Of a DNA stretch of 64,000 bases, positions 44,217 through 55,469 are shown in pieces. The DNA comes from Pegoplata infirma (lineage: Eukaryota; Arthropoda; Insecta; Diptera; Anthomyiidae), in the NCBI GenBank assembly GCA_963921195.1, contig OY992537.1, positions 245,526,414-245,590,413 on the forward strand, written 5' to 3'. Numbering within the stretch: position 1 is the stretch's first letter; every line of letters starts with the position of its first letter. The notes beneath the pieces are model-generated. The model was not told where the DNA came from. It saw only the letters and a program-made list of their open reading frames with translations, and did no database searches. A program made the position numbers and the translations under genes.

Positions 44217-45251
44217 CGTTTTTTTTTGCGGAGATAAGCTTTGGAACTGTATTCGTTTTTCATTGACATCATCATCATCATCATCGTTGTCATCTGCATC
44301 TTTATTTCTATCTGCAGCATTATCAACTAAAAAGAAAAAAGTGTACTTTAAATTCTTGCAAATGAGCAGCATATGACAATAGTTTTGTTACAATAAAAAT
44401 TTTTGCCAATTTTGTAGAAACTTTTTCGTTTTTGGTATGATAATAATAATAAGAACTTGTCGAAATGAAATTTTTAATCATCATACCCTTTTCCGGTTAC
44501 CTTTTGTAAGTTTCTATAGTATTCAGGTATCTGTAGATGTTTTAGCTATTTGCGATACATATTCTGCGTATTCTTGTACAAAAATGTCTTTGTATTTATT
44601 TTTTGTTTGCTCTAGAAAATAAACGTTAATTAACTTTTAATTTTTATTAATGACTCTAAATGTCAAGTCACATCATTTGCTTTGCTATGGTTCGGTTTCG
44701 TTGGATTGAAGCTGTTGTCTGAATTTCTTAATCTCAATACATCATCTCTGAAAGCTTTGTGTTAACCAATGACACACTTGATCTTTCCGAAGTATGATAA
44801 ATGTTGCCAAATGATTGAAGGCTTTAGAGTTGACTGTGGTTATAGTGTTTTAATCGTTTAATGTATGACGATGACGGCATAAACAACTTTTTTTTTTTGT
44901 TTGTTTGTATTCATTGTCCAAAAAGCGTTGATTGATTTTAGTTGTAATACTCAATCCCTACATTTAATTTTAGTAGTTAATATGAAGATGTAAATTTAGG
45001 CTGTCCCTTTAAATAATAAAGCCTAGTTTGTTAGTTTTTAATTAAATGGTAAATGTTGAAAGAACGAATGAAATATAGATCTGAAATTAGTAATGGGGTA
45101 ATGACACTTGCTATATTTTGTATTGGATTGATATTGACGATAATGTGTGTGAAGAGTTCAACTATATGGAATAAATCTTAATCTCTCAAATTGAGGTCCG
45201 TAATGCTCTCTAATATGATTTATATTACTGGCAAATCTTAATCTAATACAA
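44217..45251. other. Spacer with ATC microsatellite
   Basis: The (ATC)n tract is at 44266-44285. The rest is AT-rich with no gene and no repeat end that I recognise. Confidence 0.5.
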
Positions 45252-45932
45252 ACAAGTAACAAGTAGAAAACTAAATTTGACTTGCCCTTTTTAAAGAATG
45301 GTAAATTTTCTATCGTGAAAAAATGAACAATTTTGATTAGGAATATTTTATTTTGAATAAAAAACTTTTTTTTGTCATTTTTGTAAAAAAAAAGAAAAAT
45401 TACTAATTTTTTTTTGAGTGTAAAATTTCTTCCGAGTGTAATTTTTTATAGTGTAAAAATAGTTTTGAGTGACAAAAATACTTTTTAAAGTAATTTTGTG
45501 TCTTTCCAATGTTTTTAAAGCTTGTTTTTAAGGCTCGGATTTTTCAGCACTTGAATTTAAGGTGAAGCGATTCTGAAATTTACGGTTTTGCTAATAAATT
45601 TTGAACCACTTGACCGATTAAGCTGAAATTCTATATAAATTAGGCGAAATATATATGTCAAACTTCAGCATCTTCAGAATTGCCTTTCGAAAGTTTTCGT
45701 GTTTTTTATCTCCTAAATTCACGAAAAACTCTTGCCTCATAACTTTTAAGCCACTGGACCGATTTCGCTGGATTGCAATACCAACCTGACCAGGTAAATG
45801 CCCAACATATATGGCAAACTTCATGAGCCTCCATAAACATTGGGTCCTAGACCAATGTTTCGAGGTGTTACAAACGGAATGACAATCTTACATATTTATA
45901 CCCTCTATCACCAGAGTGGAGGGTATAAAAAT
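45252..45932 (-). mobile_element. DINE-like element, subfamily 2, minus strand
   Basis: Left end AACAAGTAGAAAACTAAATT with a decayed hairpin (TTTGACTTGCC), the TTTTGAGTGTAA tandem (45410-45480), TTTTGAACCACTTGACCGAT, TAACTTTTAAGCCACTGGAC, CCAATGTTTCGAGGTGTTAC and the 5' end TATACCCTCTATCACCAGAG, TGGAGGGTATAAAAA. The GTCCGTCC core is missing. Confidence 0.75.
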
Positions 45933-46217
45933 GTTAAATTATTTCTTGCAGAATGTATTGAGGAGGGTTCCACAATGTAAATAAAAAGTATTTGCAAAAA
46001 AAAATTGGAAAAAAATCGGAAATTTTTTTCCATTTATAAACATAAATACCTTAGCAGTCCAGCTTTTTCAATTTAGAATGCAACGGAAATCTTCAAATCA
46101 ATGGAAGCAAGGGCAGATGACAGATCTTTCAACCCAATTAGATTTTAGGGATACAGCTCTGTTTAATTTGGATTCATGAAATAGCATGACCTTACTACTT
46201 CAGAGAATTCAACGTCT

Positions 46218-47675
46218 ATATAGAATACCCAACTCGAAAATATTGGTCAAACTGGCAAAAACCCCTCAATAAAAGCTATTAATATATTCACGGACGGCTC
46301 CAAACAATCCATGGGAGTCGGTGCAGGATTCAATGAGTTTTCACGATTTGCAGAAGACTTTTATCCTTTTATTGGATTCTAGCATTTTCCAAGCCGAAAT
46401 AGTTGCCATAAGCAGGGCTGCTTTACAGTTCGGTGATAAGACAAACAGAGAACTAAACTTTTATGTTGACTGTCAAGCTGCTAAAAAAGCTCTTGAAAAC
46501 GATTATATCAAGTCAAAAGTAGTTTTCGAACGATTCAAGAACTTACAAAGTTTAGGAAGTATGAACAAGGTGCACACAAAGAATTATTGACTAAAAATTT
46601 TCAATTAAATGTATTGATCAACAAAATTTAAATGGATCAATCAATGTTTTGATTAAAATTTTTGCTATTTTTTGTTACAAATTTTCAACATACCAGATTT
46701 TTTTTTTCGCTTTAATTTATTTCAATAGATTAATTCAAAAATATACAATATAATCGGGCACTACTTTTTTTATTGTTGGCAACATATTGGAAAGCAAAAA
46801 AGATGAATTTTTTGATAATTTTGTCATAAGCTTACAATTCATTTGTTAAATCAATCATTATTTTGATTGACTTTAGACAAAAAATTGATAAAATTTTTGA
46901 TCAAAAGCGAAAAAATGTTTGATTGAAATAATTTTCAATCAATCACCTACAATTTAATGATTGGTATAACAAATTTTTTAATTGGAGGAGTTTCAATCAA
47001 AAAATTGATTGAATCCGCGTTTTTGTTGATTGAAATTCGTTTCAAATTTTTTCTGTGTGAAACTAATATGGGTACCAGTTCACATAGGTATTCAAGGGAA
47101 CGAAAAAGCGGAAGAGCTCGCGAAATAAGGTGCTGATGGTATTGGTATTTCTGTACATATCGATCCACCAATCTAGAACTTCAGATCGCTACGCTACAAT
47201 CAAAAAACTGCCTTGGATAACAGAAAGTGGAGAGAGCTAAAAAAAGTAAGAGCAGTAGAAGATTGTGGTCATGCTACAATCTGAAGAAAACTAACTATTT
47301 ACTCTCACTTACCAAATGGAACTGCCGTATACCCACTGGAGTGATCACCAGGCACTGCCTTATAGGTTATCATAGAAAGAAAATGGGACTTATTTCCGAT
47401 GCCAGCTGTAGAATGTGCTATGTACCTAACACTGAGGAAACGGTCGAACATATTCTTTGCCAATGCCCTGCTTTGGCCAGAAGCCGACTGCACATATTGG
47501 GCACAGATGTCTTCGGGAGCCTGGAAACGGTTTCGAATGTCGACCTAAGGAAAAAAGTACAATTCGCGATTAGGACAAACGCGTTATATCAGCGTCATTG
47601 AGGAATCATTGCGGTTCGCTATAGACTATCCGGTCTATGTGAGGAGTCTTTGACTCCGCCACCTCTAACCTAACC
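46218..47675 (+). pseudogene. LINE pol remnant with RNase H and CCHC, split by a MITE
   Basis: Before the MITE: IFTDGSKQSMGVGAGF (46290-46337), then AEIVAISRAAL and FYVDCQAAKKAL (46398-46496), giving the RNase H Asp, Glu and Asp positions. After it: VPVHIGIQGNEKAEELAK (47071-47125), then WNCRIPTGVITRHCL and CRMCYVPNTEETVEHILCQC (CX2C…HX4C type, 47405-47464). In-frame stops and frame changes exist, so it is dead. RNase H plus such a cysteine motif after the reverse transcriptase is typical of I/LOA/R1-like LINEs. The tail CCACCTCTAACCTAACC (47659-47675) looks like a LINE 3' end. The 62-codon minus frame is a shadow. Confidence 0.8.
46573..47059 (+). mobile_element. MITE, CACACAAAAAATTATTGG family, inside LINE remnant
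   Basis: CACACAAAGAATTATTGAC to AAATTTTTTCTGTG, flanked by TG on both sides (46571-46572 and 47060-47061; other copies have TA). It interrupts the RNase H reading between FERFKNLQSLGSMNKV and LIWVPVHIGIQGN, so insertion followed or accompanied the decay of the LINE. Confidence 0.85.
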
Positions 47676-48690
47676 TGTGATCTTACTAAAAATTTAAAAC
47701 ATCCATCAGACCCCAAAAATTTATTCTTACAGAAACCACTTTAGATTCCGTAGTATATTCATTAATTTTTAAAAAATCTGTTTAGATTTACACAGAAAAA
47801 AAAAACTGAAATAATTTAAATTAGAGTGTTGTTTATAATACACCATTTAGAACCTAGTATTCTTGACGGTTTTTGTTTAAAAACATTTCATAAATAACAC
47901 AGCCCCACAAAAAAAAGTTCTGACCCAAAAACTTGACCCAATTATCCTTATGTATTTTGACCATCTGAATTTGATTTTGTTATAAGAATTGAATTCGATC
48001 GATTTTTCGATTCTTGTTCAAATGCATGAAACTTCTACAATTTTTGACGGATTTTATAAAAAACCTCTTATTTCTTTCGTTATAAATCAGAATTGAACTT
48101 TAAATAAAGAAAAAAAGTCTAAAAATATTTTAACTTATTATTGCTCAAATTTACAAAGAAATTAGGTAATTCACTTTGCGGAATTTCCTTGTAAATTACA
48201 GGAAAACCCAACATTAGATGGAAGAATCGAATTCAGGAGATCAAACTACATAAGGATTAGTGGGTCCAGTTTCTGGGTCAGAACCGTTTCTGTTTTGTGG
48301 GACTGTGTAATTAAAACAAGATCGTTAAGACTTAAAACATACAAAATTAGCGTATTAGCATTGCAATCTGTCAACCAAAAATGTGAAAAAGAAATATATA
48401 AAATTAACTGACAATTGCTGTATACATTTTTCTTGAGTCAAATTATGTAGAATGTATATGAAGTTAAGTCATGCAATATGACGAATACACTCAATCATAT
48501 GTACGTTTATACTTACATATATTAATCATTAAAGGGCTGGCTAATTTGCTTTCTGAACGCGTTTCATTTTGATAATTTTTTCCGCATTTTTTTTTTTTTT
48601 TTTGGTGCTTCAGTTAATGCCAGCAATAATCTTATGAACATTAGGGTAATACTTATTGATTTATTTAGACAATTCTAAATCGGTTTTATT
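47676..48690. other. Spacer
   Basis: AT-rich. CACAGAAAAAAAAAACTG near 47797 resembles a MITE terminus and CAAAACAGAAACGG near 48290 pairs loosely with CCCACAAAAAAAAG near 47904, but no element could be closed. No gene. Confidence 0.45.
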
Positions 48691-48799
48691 AATTTTATTT
48701 TGTAATATGTAAAAAACAATAAAATTGTAAATTTACAGTTTTTTGGCGCAATTAAAATTACAATGAATTCTCGTGAATTTACTAGATTTTTTTTTTGTA

Positions 48800-48900
48800 A
48801 AATTATCTTGGAAATTTGTAAAATTACAAAAAAAATTGTAAAATTACAAAAAAAAAATTGTAAAATTACAAAAAAAAAATGTAAATTTCGATTTGTTAAA
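48800..48900. repeat. Short tandem of AAATTGTAAAATTACAAA
   Basis: Four to five units of about 20 bp, each a near-palindrome around TGTAAAATTACA. They belong to the CTTGTAAAATTAC TIR family. The 63-codon frame across them is low-complexity. Confidence 0.65.
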
Positions 48901-48946
48901 AAACAAGGAAAACTGTCAAATAGTTATATTTTTTGTAAAATTAGTA

Positions 48947-49090
48947 CCTACTAGGGGGCAGGCGCCCCAGTAGGCTATTTGGTGGCGTACTAGCCTATGA
49001 GTCTGGGGGTCGTGGGTTCGATTCCCACCATAGGCTTTGGCCTGTTTCGCTACAACGAGACGGGGGTCATTGTTACCAGTTTTCGGATAG
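48947..49090 (+). ncRNA. 144-bp SINE-like element with tRNA-like promoter
   Basis: GTAAAATTAGTA is repeated exactly on both sides (48935-48946 and 49091-49102), a 12-bp target duplication of the LINE-mobilised type. The insert starts CCTACTAGGGGGCAGGCGCC and has TGGCGTACTAG (A-box-like, 48981-48991) and GGTTCGATTCC (perfect B box, 49013-49023). Far GC-richer than its neighbours. The box spacing (about 32 nt) is shorter than in a normal tRNA and the acceptor stem does not close, so it is not a tRNA gene. No A tail is present; the end is TTTTCGGATAG. The mobilising LINE is unknown. Confidence 0.78.
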
Positions 49091-49234
49091 GTAAAATTAG
49101 TATATAATTTGTAATTATATGGTTATTCTTAATAAAATAATTATTTGAGAGTAATTTTTTGTACTTTTTGTAGGCTAACAGTGTTTTCAAAACACTTTTT
49201 AAGATATGTATTAAATTTCAGCTTGAAGTAGATA

Positions 49235-50598
49235 CATTGGCGTAGGAAGCCAACATTTCTGGGGGGGGCTAAAGCCCCCCCAAGATTTTTTTTAATTTTT
49301 TTTTTTTTTAATAGAAAAACCCAGACCTATTCCTGAAGCGTTCCCTTTAATATGCGTCTAGGTATCCTAGAAACGAATGCCCCCCGAAAGCGGTTAACAA
49401 TTCATATATTTTTTTTAAATTTTGATTCTGTAGATTTTTCGGAAATTTAGAACTCCTAGATATGTTTTGAGAATGAAAGATTTTTAATGTTTTTCCTACA
49501 CTCAAAATAATCACTCTGTTAAATTACAGAGATACTCTGCTGAGCCAGCAGAAAATACCATAGATTTCCAACCAGCAAGATTTTTTGTTATTTTACGAAG
49601 AAACCTCTGTAAAATGATTTCGATAAAAAAAACTGTAAATTTACAGAATTATCTGTAAAATACTGATAAAACCAAGAAGAATTTTACCAAAAAACTCTGT
49701 AAATTAACAAAGTTTTAGTTAAATGCATTTATGAGTTCAAAATTTTACAAAAAAAAAACTGTAAATTTACAAAGTTTTAGTTAAATCCATTTTATGAGTA
49801 AAACTTCTCTGCTTCAAAAGCATTAATTAAAATTAAATAAATTAAAATTAAGATTTTGTTAAATTTTCCCGCTTTAATGCTTCCAAATTGTAAATTTACT
49901 TTTTTATTTTTGTGAAAATTACAAGTTTTTAGCGAGTAACTCCAATTTTACAAAATTTTGTTTTTCGGTCACAAGAAAATACGAAGTATTTTCTTAAAAT
50001 CTGTATTTCGACAGATAACTTTGTCAAATATCTGTCGAATTGAGATTACAGTCATTTTACAGATTATTTAACAGAGTAATTATTTTGAGTGTATAGTAAG
50101 ATCATTAGATTACTATGATTTTTTTCAAGAAAAAGTTCTGATGATTGCAAACGTTGATGATTATTAGTCAAAATTCTCCGATTCTTTCTTTCAATAACTT
50201 TTGTCTATAAAAAAAACCCCTTAGAATTTAGAAACTTTTTTAAATCAAAGAAGTTAAAATGTTTTCCTGAAGGTAAAACCCTAAGATTCGATAAAGTTTT
50301 TATTACTGACAAAAACATCAGATTCAGATAAAAACTTTTTTCAATAATTCAGACTATTTTTCAATGGGAAAAACTATTAGATCTTATATAATAATCATTA
50401 CGAGTCCTTAAGACTCATTGAATAATCATAACGAGTCCTAAAGACTCATTACATATTATTATTATTTATTGTTGCAAAAATTAATGAAATTATTAAATTA
50501 TTAAAAAAAAATTTTTGAATGATTAAAATTCTGGGGGGGGGCTAAAATTATTCTGGGGGGGGCTAAGCCCCCCCCAGACAGGGCTATCTACGCCTATG
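49235..50598. mobile_element. hAT-type element with GGGGGGGGCT ends
   Basis: AGTAGATA is duplicated exactly at 49227-49234 and 50599-50606. The ends are CATTGGCGTAGGAAGCC and, inverted, CATAGGCGTAGATAGCCC, each followed by a G run and GCTAAAGCCCCCCC/GCTTAGCCCCCCCC. It is similar in plan to the hAT at 11608-14472 (CA, GCGTA/GACGTA, G tract), so they are related subfamilies. No transposase frame; a TA-flanked MITE is inserted at 49499-50091. Confidence 0.9.
49499..50091. mobile_element. TA-flanked TIR element, CACTCAAAATAAT family (copy 2)
   Basis: TA (49497-49498), CACTCAAAATAATCACTCTG, and the right end CAGAGTAATTATTTTGAGTG, TA (50092-50093). The interior is shared with 10637-11411 (GAAAATACGAAGTATTTTC; CTGTCGAATTGAGATTACAG) in the same or reversed order. 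Confidence 0.88.
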
Positions 50599-50606
50599 AG
50601 TAGATA

Positions 50607-50858
50607 TCTGTCACCCTAAGGTATATTTACATATTTATGTGTATACCTGTTTAATATTGAGTATATTCTGTACAATACAAATAAGATGTTCTTATTACAT
50701 CTATATAAACGGTAAAGTTTGGTTATAACGAATTGACTACGATCCGACAATTTAGTTTTGTTTAGGCAAAGTTCATTATGAACACAGTAAATTTGTCTAA
50801 GGTGATCAAACGATTAATTCGGTCTACATGGTGTTCGTTAAAAGTTTTAACGAACTTA
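50607..50858. other. Spacer
   Basis: Short AT-rich stretch with GTTATAACGAA and TTCGTTA words that recur near 52090 and 52150, suggesting that both are parts of one older element interrupted by a hAT and other insertions. Confidence 0.4.
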
Positions 50859-50866
50859 ATACCAAC

Positions 50867-51396
50867 TAGAGATGGGCGCGTGAGTGATTTTTGACTCACG
50901 CACGCTCACGCTCACGAAATAAAAATATTGCTCACGCACGATCACGCACGAAATTTTTTTTACTACTCACGTTCACGCACGCTCACGTGAGTAACTAAAA
51001 TTTTTCTCACGCTCACGAAATAATCACGCTCACGAAGACTCACGAAATTAAAATGAACAAATTTTTATTTTACTTTTTTGATTTCTTGGATAAAAAGTAA
51101 TAAATTTCTTAAAAACAAACATAAAAATTTATCTAAATCACAAATTTGTATTAATTACCCTCTAAATTTAATAATGATGAAGATTTTCTTACTTGTTTTC
51201 TGTTTAAGACAGCAATATACAATCACGCAAACTCACGAAACAAAAATTACTCACGCACGCTCACGCACGAAACTATTTTGTTTAATCACGTGCACTCACG
51301 ATCACGTGAGTAAAAATTATTTTTACTCACGATCACGCGTGATTCACGCGTGAATCACGTGAATCACGAAAAATTCGTGTCACGCGCGCATCTCTA
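50867..51396. mobile_element. hAT-type MITE, GCGCGTGA/CTCACG family (copy 1)
   Basis: ATACCAAC is duplicated exactly at 50859-50866 and 51397-51404. The ends are TAGAGATGGGCGCGTGAGTG and CACGCGCGCATCTCTA. Both flanks carry dense CTCACG/CGTGAG words, with many CACGTGAG and ACGCGT palindromes. The middle is AT-rich. The 91-codon frame inside reads the CTCACG repeats and is not a gene. Confidence 0.92.
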
Positions 51397-51404
51397 ATAC
51401 CAAC

Positions 51405-52377
51405 ACACAGAAAAGAAACATGATTGCGACAACCATTATGGAGGGGGGGGTGGTACTATAGCCCCTCCATTATGGGTGATTTGGTGTGCTGCAACATGTT
51501 CCAAACATGTTTTTTCTCTGCGAAATGTTCGGTAAAGTTTAGTTGTAACGGATTTGTTACACACTCAAAAAAATTATGACAATAGATTCCACTACAAAAG
51601 ACAGTTAAAACAACTGCATTTGTTGTTGTTTCAACGTCTACTACATTTTCCGGTAAAATCATCCAAAAAAGTTTTGTTGTTTTTTGTAACTATTGCTAAT
51701 CAATAGTTACAAAAAACAACAGAAAACTATAAAAACAACTTCAAATAACAGTTGTTTTTACTGTAACTCAAAATGTCTAATTTTTTTTATTATCAAAAAA
51801 AATCTTATAAGACATTTAAAGCGGTAAAATTTATTAAAAAACAACAAAAATATTTGTACTACATCTTATAAATTGTAATTTAATTAATTTAGGTATTATT
51901 TATTTTGTAATAGTTCCTGCTGCACCACACACTTTCAACTCGTTCAAAAACTTCGTTTTTTTTTAAACATTTCTAGAAAAATATTTTTTTTTTATAGATT
52001 TAAAAACATTTCATAAAACAACTGTTACTGCAATGTAGCTTTTTTTTTTGTTATGTAGTAACTGCAATAATTTTCTTCGTTATAAACGCAGTAATTTAGG
52101 TGAAACCCTTCTTAGGTAACCAAACAATTATTTCGGTCTTCTCTGTGTTCGTTATAACCGAACTCAACTCGTGTTCGTATAAACTTGTACAACATTCATA
52201 TATATAAAAATGCATTTTAACAGAAAAAGATGACGGCGAAGACGTAGCACAGGCAGTCAGTCATTTAATATGTTGATTTTTCCAGGAGGGTACGAGAGAA
52301 ATGCGGTTCTTAATGGATGCATTACTATTAAGCTATGCATAATAATAAGTATATGAGCAAATCCGTAGGAAATTTAA
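51405..52377. repeat. Repeat region with AACAACTG words and a 20-bp hairpin
   Basis: CACAGAAAAGAAACATGATTG (near 51408, first part) and TCTTCTCTGTG (near 52140) may be element ends. CCATTATGGAGGGGGGGG at 51433 is inverted as CCCCTCCATTATGG (51461). A perfect 20-bp stem is at 51676-51695/51701-51720. The 68-codon minus frame at 51456 is a shadow. Confidence 0.5.
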
Positions 52378-52656
52378 CTGACGGATCACCAATTTTGCTA
52401 ATTTTTTGTTATTTAATAAAATTTCATAAATGAATAAAACACATTTTTTTTGGTTCAATACTTTGGAAGATATGAGCGTTTTAAAAGCGCTTTTTGACAA
52501 TATTGACTTTAAAGAGAGTTTTTTAACATTTTTGTACTCAGAAACCGTTGTACGTCAAAACTTAAAAATCAATATTGTGGATAAAATTATAAAGATTAAA
52601 AATTTAGAAACATTTTTTTTTTTTTTTTCAAAAATTTCAACAAAAAATTTAAAAAA

Positions 52657-53274
52657 AACAAGTAAAAAAGTTAAATTCGGCCTTGCCGAATGTAGTGATA
52701 CCCTCCACAATTTCAAAAAGATTATTGCAAAAAACTTTATTTAAAAGGAAATTACTTTTGAAAAAAAAAAAATTTTTGAAAAAAAAATTTTCGCGAAAAA
52801 AATTTTGGTAAAAAAATTCCGCGATTTTTTTTTTGTGTTCGTACTTGTTTAAATACCATTTGGTGTTCAATTATGTTAACATATGCCAACCAGAAGCCGA
52901 ATTATAGCATTTTGTATTTTTAGGTTATGTTGAATGTACTGAAATTTTTGAGGTGTGCTTACATTTTCGTTCATAACTTTTGAACCGCTGAACCGATATC
53001 GCTCAAATGCAATACCAAACTTCTCGGGAGAACTTCCAATAAATATGTTAAGTTTCAGTCATCTCTGTGCAATATTTTGTCCGCGACAGCATTTTCCACA
53101 GACAGACAGACAGACAGACAGACGGACAGACGGACATCGCTAGAATGTCTTAAAATCGATCGGGCATCATGAATATATATACTTTATGGGGTCCCAGATC
53201 GATATTTCGATGAGTTACAAACAGAATGACAAACTTATATATACCCTCTATCACTAGAGTGGAGGGTATAAAAA
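52657..53274 (-). mobile_element. Complete DINE-like element, minus strand
   Basis: Left AACAAGTAAAAAAGTTAAAT, hairpin ATTCGGCCTTGCCGAAT, GATACCCTCCACAATTTC. Right GACAGACGGACATCGCTAGA, TGTCTTAAAATCGATCG, ATATATACTTTATGGGGTC, GATATTTCGATGAGTTACAA, ATATACCCTCTATCACTAGA, GTGGAGGGTATAAAAAC. Both subterminal repeats and the hairpin are intact. It contains TTTTGAACCGCTGAACCGAT as in subfamily 2. Confidence 0.85.
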
Positions 53275-53299
53275 CAATATTTGAATGTTCTTTTTTTTG

Positions 53300-53830
53300 G
53301 GAAGTAAACCATGGATTTTTAAAAGCAAAATTGTGTATTTAGTTTATAATGCCCTTTTAACGCTTTAAAAATTTCAGAGAGGTGTTTTTCGCATTGTTGA
53401 GCAATAAATTTTCAAAGTTTGTCAGAGAGCCAAATATTTGATTTTTTTTTCAAAATCTTGTCAAAAAATCAAATAGTTGGCTCTAGATAGTTTTTTTGTG
53501 TTTTTTTTTTACTGGAAAACCGTGAGTTGTACGAAAAAACGTTAACAATGTCCTTTTAACGCTGTTAAAATTTCAGGAAACAACGCCAAGGAAAAAACGC
53601 CTTTTCGTGTTGTCGAGCAATACATTTTCAAAGTTGGTGATAAAGCTAAATTTTGGATTTTTTGACAAAATTTAAAAAAAAAAAAATCAAATATTTGGCT
53701 ATCTAACAAACTTTAAAAATTTTTTCCTCAACAATACGAAAAAACACCTCTCTGAAATTTTAATAGCGTTAAAAGGACATTCTTAACTTTCATACAAAAT
53801 TTTGTTTTTGGAAATCCATGGTGTCCTTTC
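53300..53830. repeat. Foldback with ACCATGGATTT ends
   Basis: ACCATGGATTTTTAAAAGC (53308) and, inverted, TTTTTGGAAATCCATGGT (53803) bound arms sharing GCCCTTTTAACGCT, ATTTCAGAGAGGTGTTTTT, GCAATAAATTTTCAAAGTTT and GCCAAATATTTGATTTTTT. A third, direct partial repeat of the same block lies at 53545-53660. It is non-coding. Confidence 0.78.
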
Positions 53831-54123
53831 CAGGAAAATAGGACTTTCAAATATGGCTTTCAACATTTTTTGTTGAAATTTTTAATTTTTATAAATTGTA
53901 AATCTTCATAATTTTATAAGTTTTTTATTGTTTTTATAAGTTTTTTCATACAAATTAGGGTTTCCGAGCACAAAAATGTTAAAAAACTGTCTAAAAGTCA
54001 ATATTGTCAAAACAGCGATTTTTTAAACGTCAGTATGTTTTAAAGTATTGATAAAAAAAATGGTTTTTAATCATTTACAAAGCTCTATCAAATAACTAAA
54101 AATAAAAATCGGTGATCCGTCAG

Positions 54124-55440
54124 TGACTATTCCCATGGATTTGCTGATATGTATGTATGTGTGTTCCTACTAGCATACACATAGTTATATGTGTTGGGTG
54201 GTTGGTGGCATATAAGCCTAGATTTTGACATAGGGAACATATTACATGTGTTTGTTTGCCATTTTGCCAATCTACTTGTCTGTTTGTTGGATGGTGTGAT
54301 GATTTTCTTCCTTGCCAATTAGGGAAATTGTGTGCTATTTCCAATTTTAAAATTCACCGCTCTTCTTATTAGGACAAAAATATAAGACTGAGTGCACAAT
54401 CCGAGTGGAGGAGTGGGGACGCAAGGACGGACGACGAATTGGTGGATATGCCAACATGTTCATCATCTTATAATGTATGCAGCAAAATAAATAAATGAAA
54501 TGAGAAAAAAAAACAAGTTTATACCGATTTGCTTCTGGTTTTTTGGCGCGCATTTATTTGTTGTTTGCCTGTTGGTTGGTTGTTTGGTTCGTTCGATAGT
54601 TGTAGACGTACGCGAGTATGTGGTGCTTTGTTGGTTTTTAAGCCACTTTGCCTTTATATGTTTTGGTGCTTTTTTGTTCGGTGTTCTTGCTATTTTTTTT
54701 TTATTTTTATTTCAGTAATGCCGAATTTGATGCGCGTTAGAACTATTGAAGATGAGAATTTTTCCATTAGCAAAATGGAGGCTATTCCTGATTTAATGAG
54801 CCATGCACTAATGGATTTCATGTTGTTGTTCTTATTCTTCTTCATGTTCTTGTTAAGGATGATGGCAATGATTGTTGTGATGATGATGATGAGGAGCATT
54901 CTATGCTGTGTTGTTTGTTTGCTTATATAAATGGAGGAATGGTGGAATGAATGGTGGATTAGTGGGTTGGTTGTTCGCTTATTTAGTACTCCTGCCTAAG
55001 TGTGATGAAATCAGTTTGTGTTATTAAAAAAATGAAAAATGCAAAATAAAAAAGAAAAGTGTAGAATTAAGAATCATTAACATAATGCATGCTCGGTTGG
55101 TTGCTTGAAATTGCACAATTACAGATGGTGGCAAAATTAGCATCTTGTGTGTTTATACTTAATACGAGTGTGTATATGGGACAATTATTTTAAAGTATAA
55201 GTATTTTTTATTGTTTCGAATTAAATGGATAATGCATTTGAATCATTTATAGTCATTGTATGATTTTTAACAATTGACATACTTGTCATTATTATTGTTG
55301 TTTGCTAAAATGGTAAAGAGGAAGACAAAAAAAAAATAATAAAAATAATGTTCTATACATGTAATTATAGATCTTCAATGCACCATTAGTCAAATCGCGC
55401 ATTAAACAAATGACATGATTAAAATTCAGACTGAAAAAAA
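54124..55440. other. Spacer, no gene recognised
   Basis: Mixed composition with ATG/GAT-rich runs (54855-54900). The 133-codon frame at 54529 has a hydrophobic, low-complexity translation (runs of Leu, Phe and Met) and no domain; I do not consider it a gene. Nothing else recognised. Confidence 0.5.
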
Positions 55441-55469
55441 GCGCATTGTGAATACTAAATTTTTAGGCT

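Larger units (their letters stand above)
52378..54123. mobile_element. TIR element with CTGACGGATCACC ends
   Basis: CTGACGGATCACC at 52378 is exactly inverted at 54111-54123. The arms continue with shared blocks: TCAATACTTT, GACAATATTGACTTT, TTTTTTAACATTTTTGT and GAAACC, over about 190 bp. A minus-strand DINE-like copy and another foldback lie between. No clear duplication outside. The 104-codon frame at 52430 covers the arm and part of the DINE-like copy and is not a gene. Confidence 0.78.

Noticed and set aside
46218..46235. Shared CTATATAGAATACCCAAC at 46217 and 16568
   Set aside because: A short exact match next to two different structures, but similarity ends at once on both sides, so it is treated as chance or a very short fragment.
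48960..49040. Functional tRNA gene
   Set aside because: A and B boxes are present but too close, and neither acceptor nor anticodon stems close. The 12-bp duplications show it is an insertion.
51078..51353. 91-codon frame with HARSRTK-like repeats
   Set aside because: It is the CTCACG word array at the end of a hAT MITE.
54529..54930. 133-codon frame
   Set aside because: Hydrophobic, low-complexity translation, no motif, overlapped by other frames of similar size, and no start or splice context.
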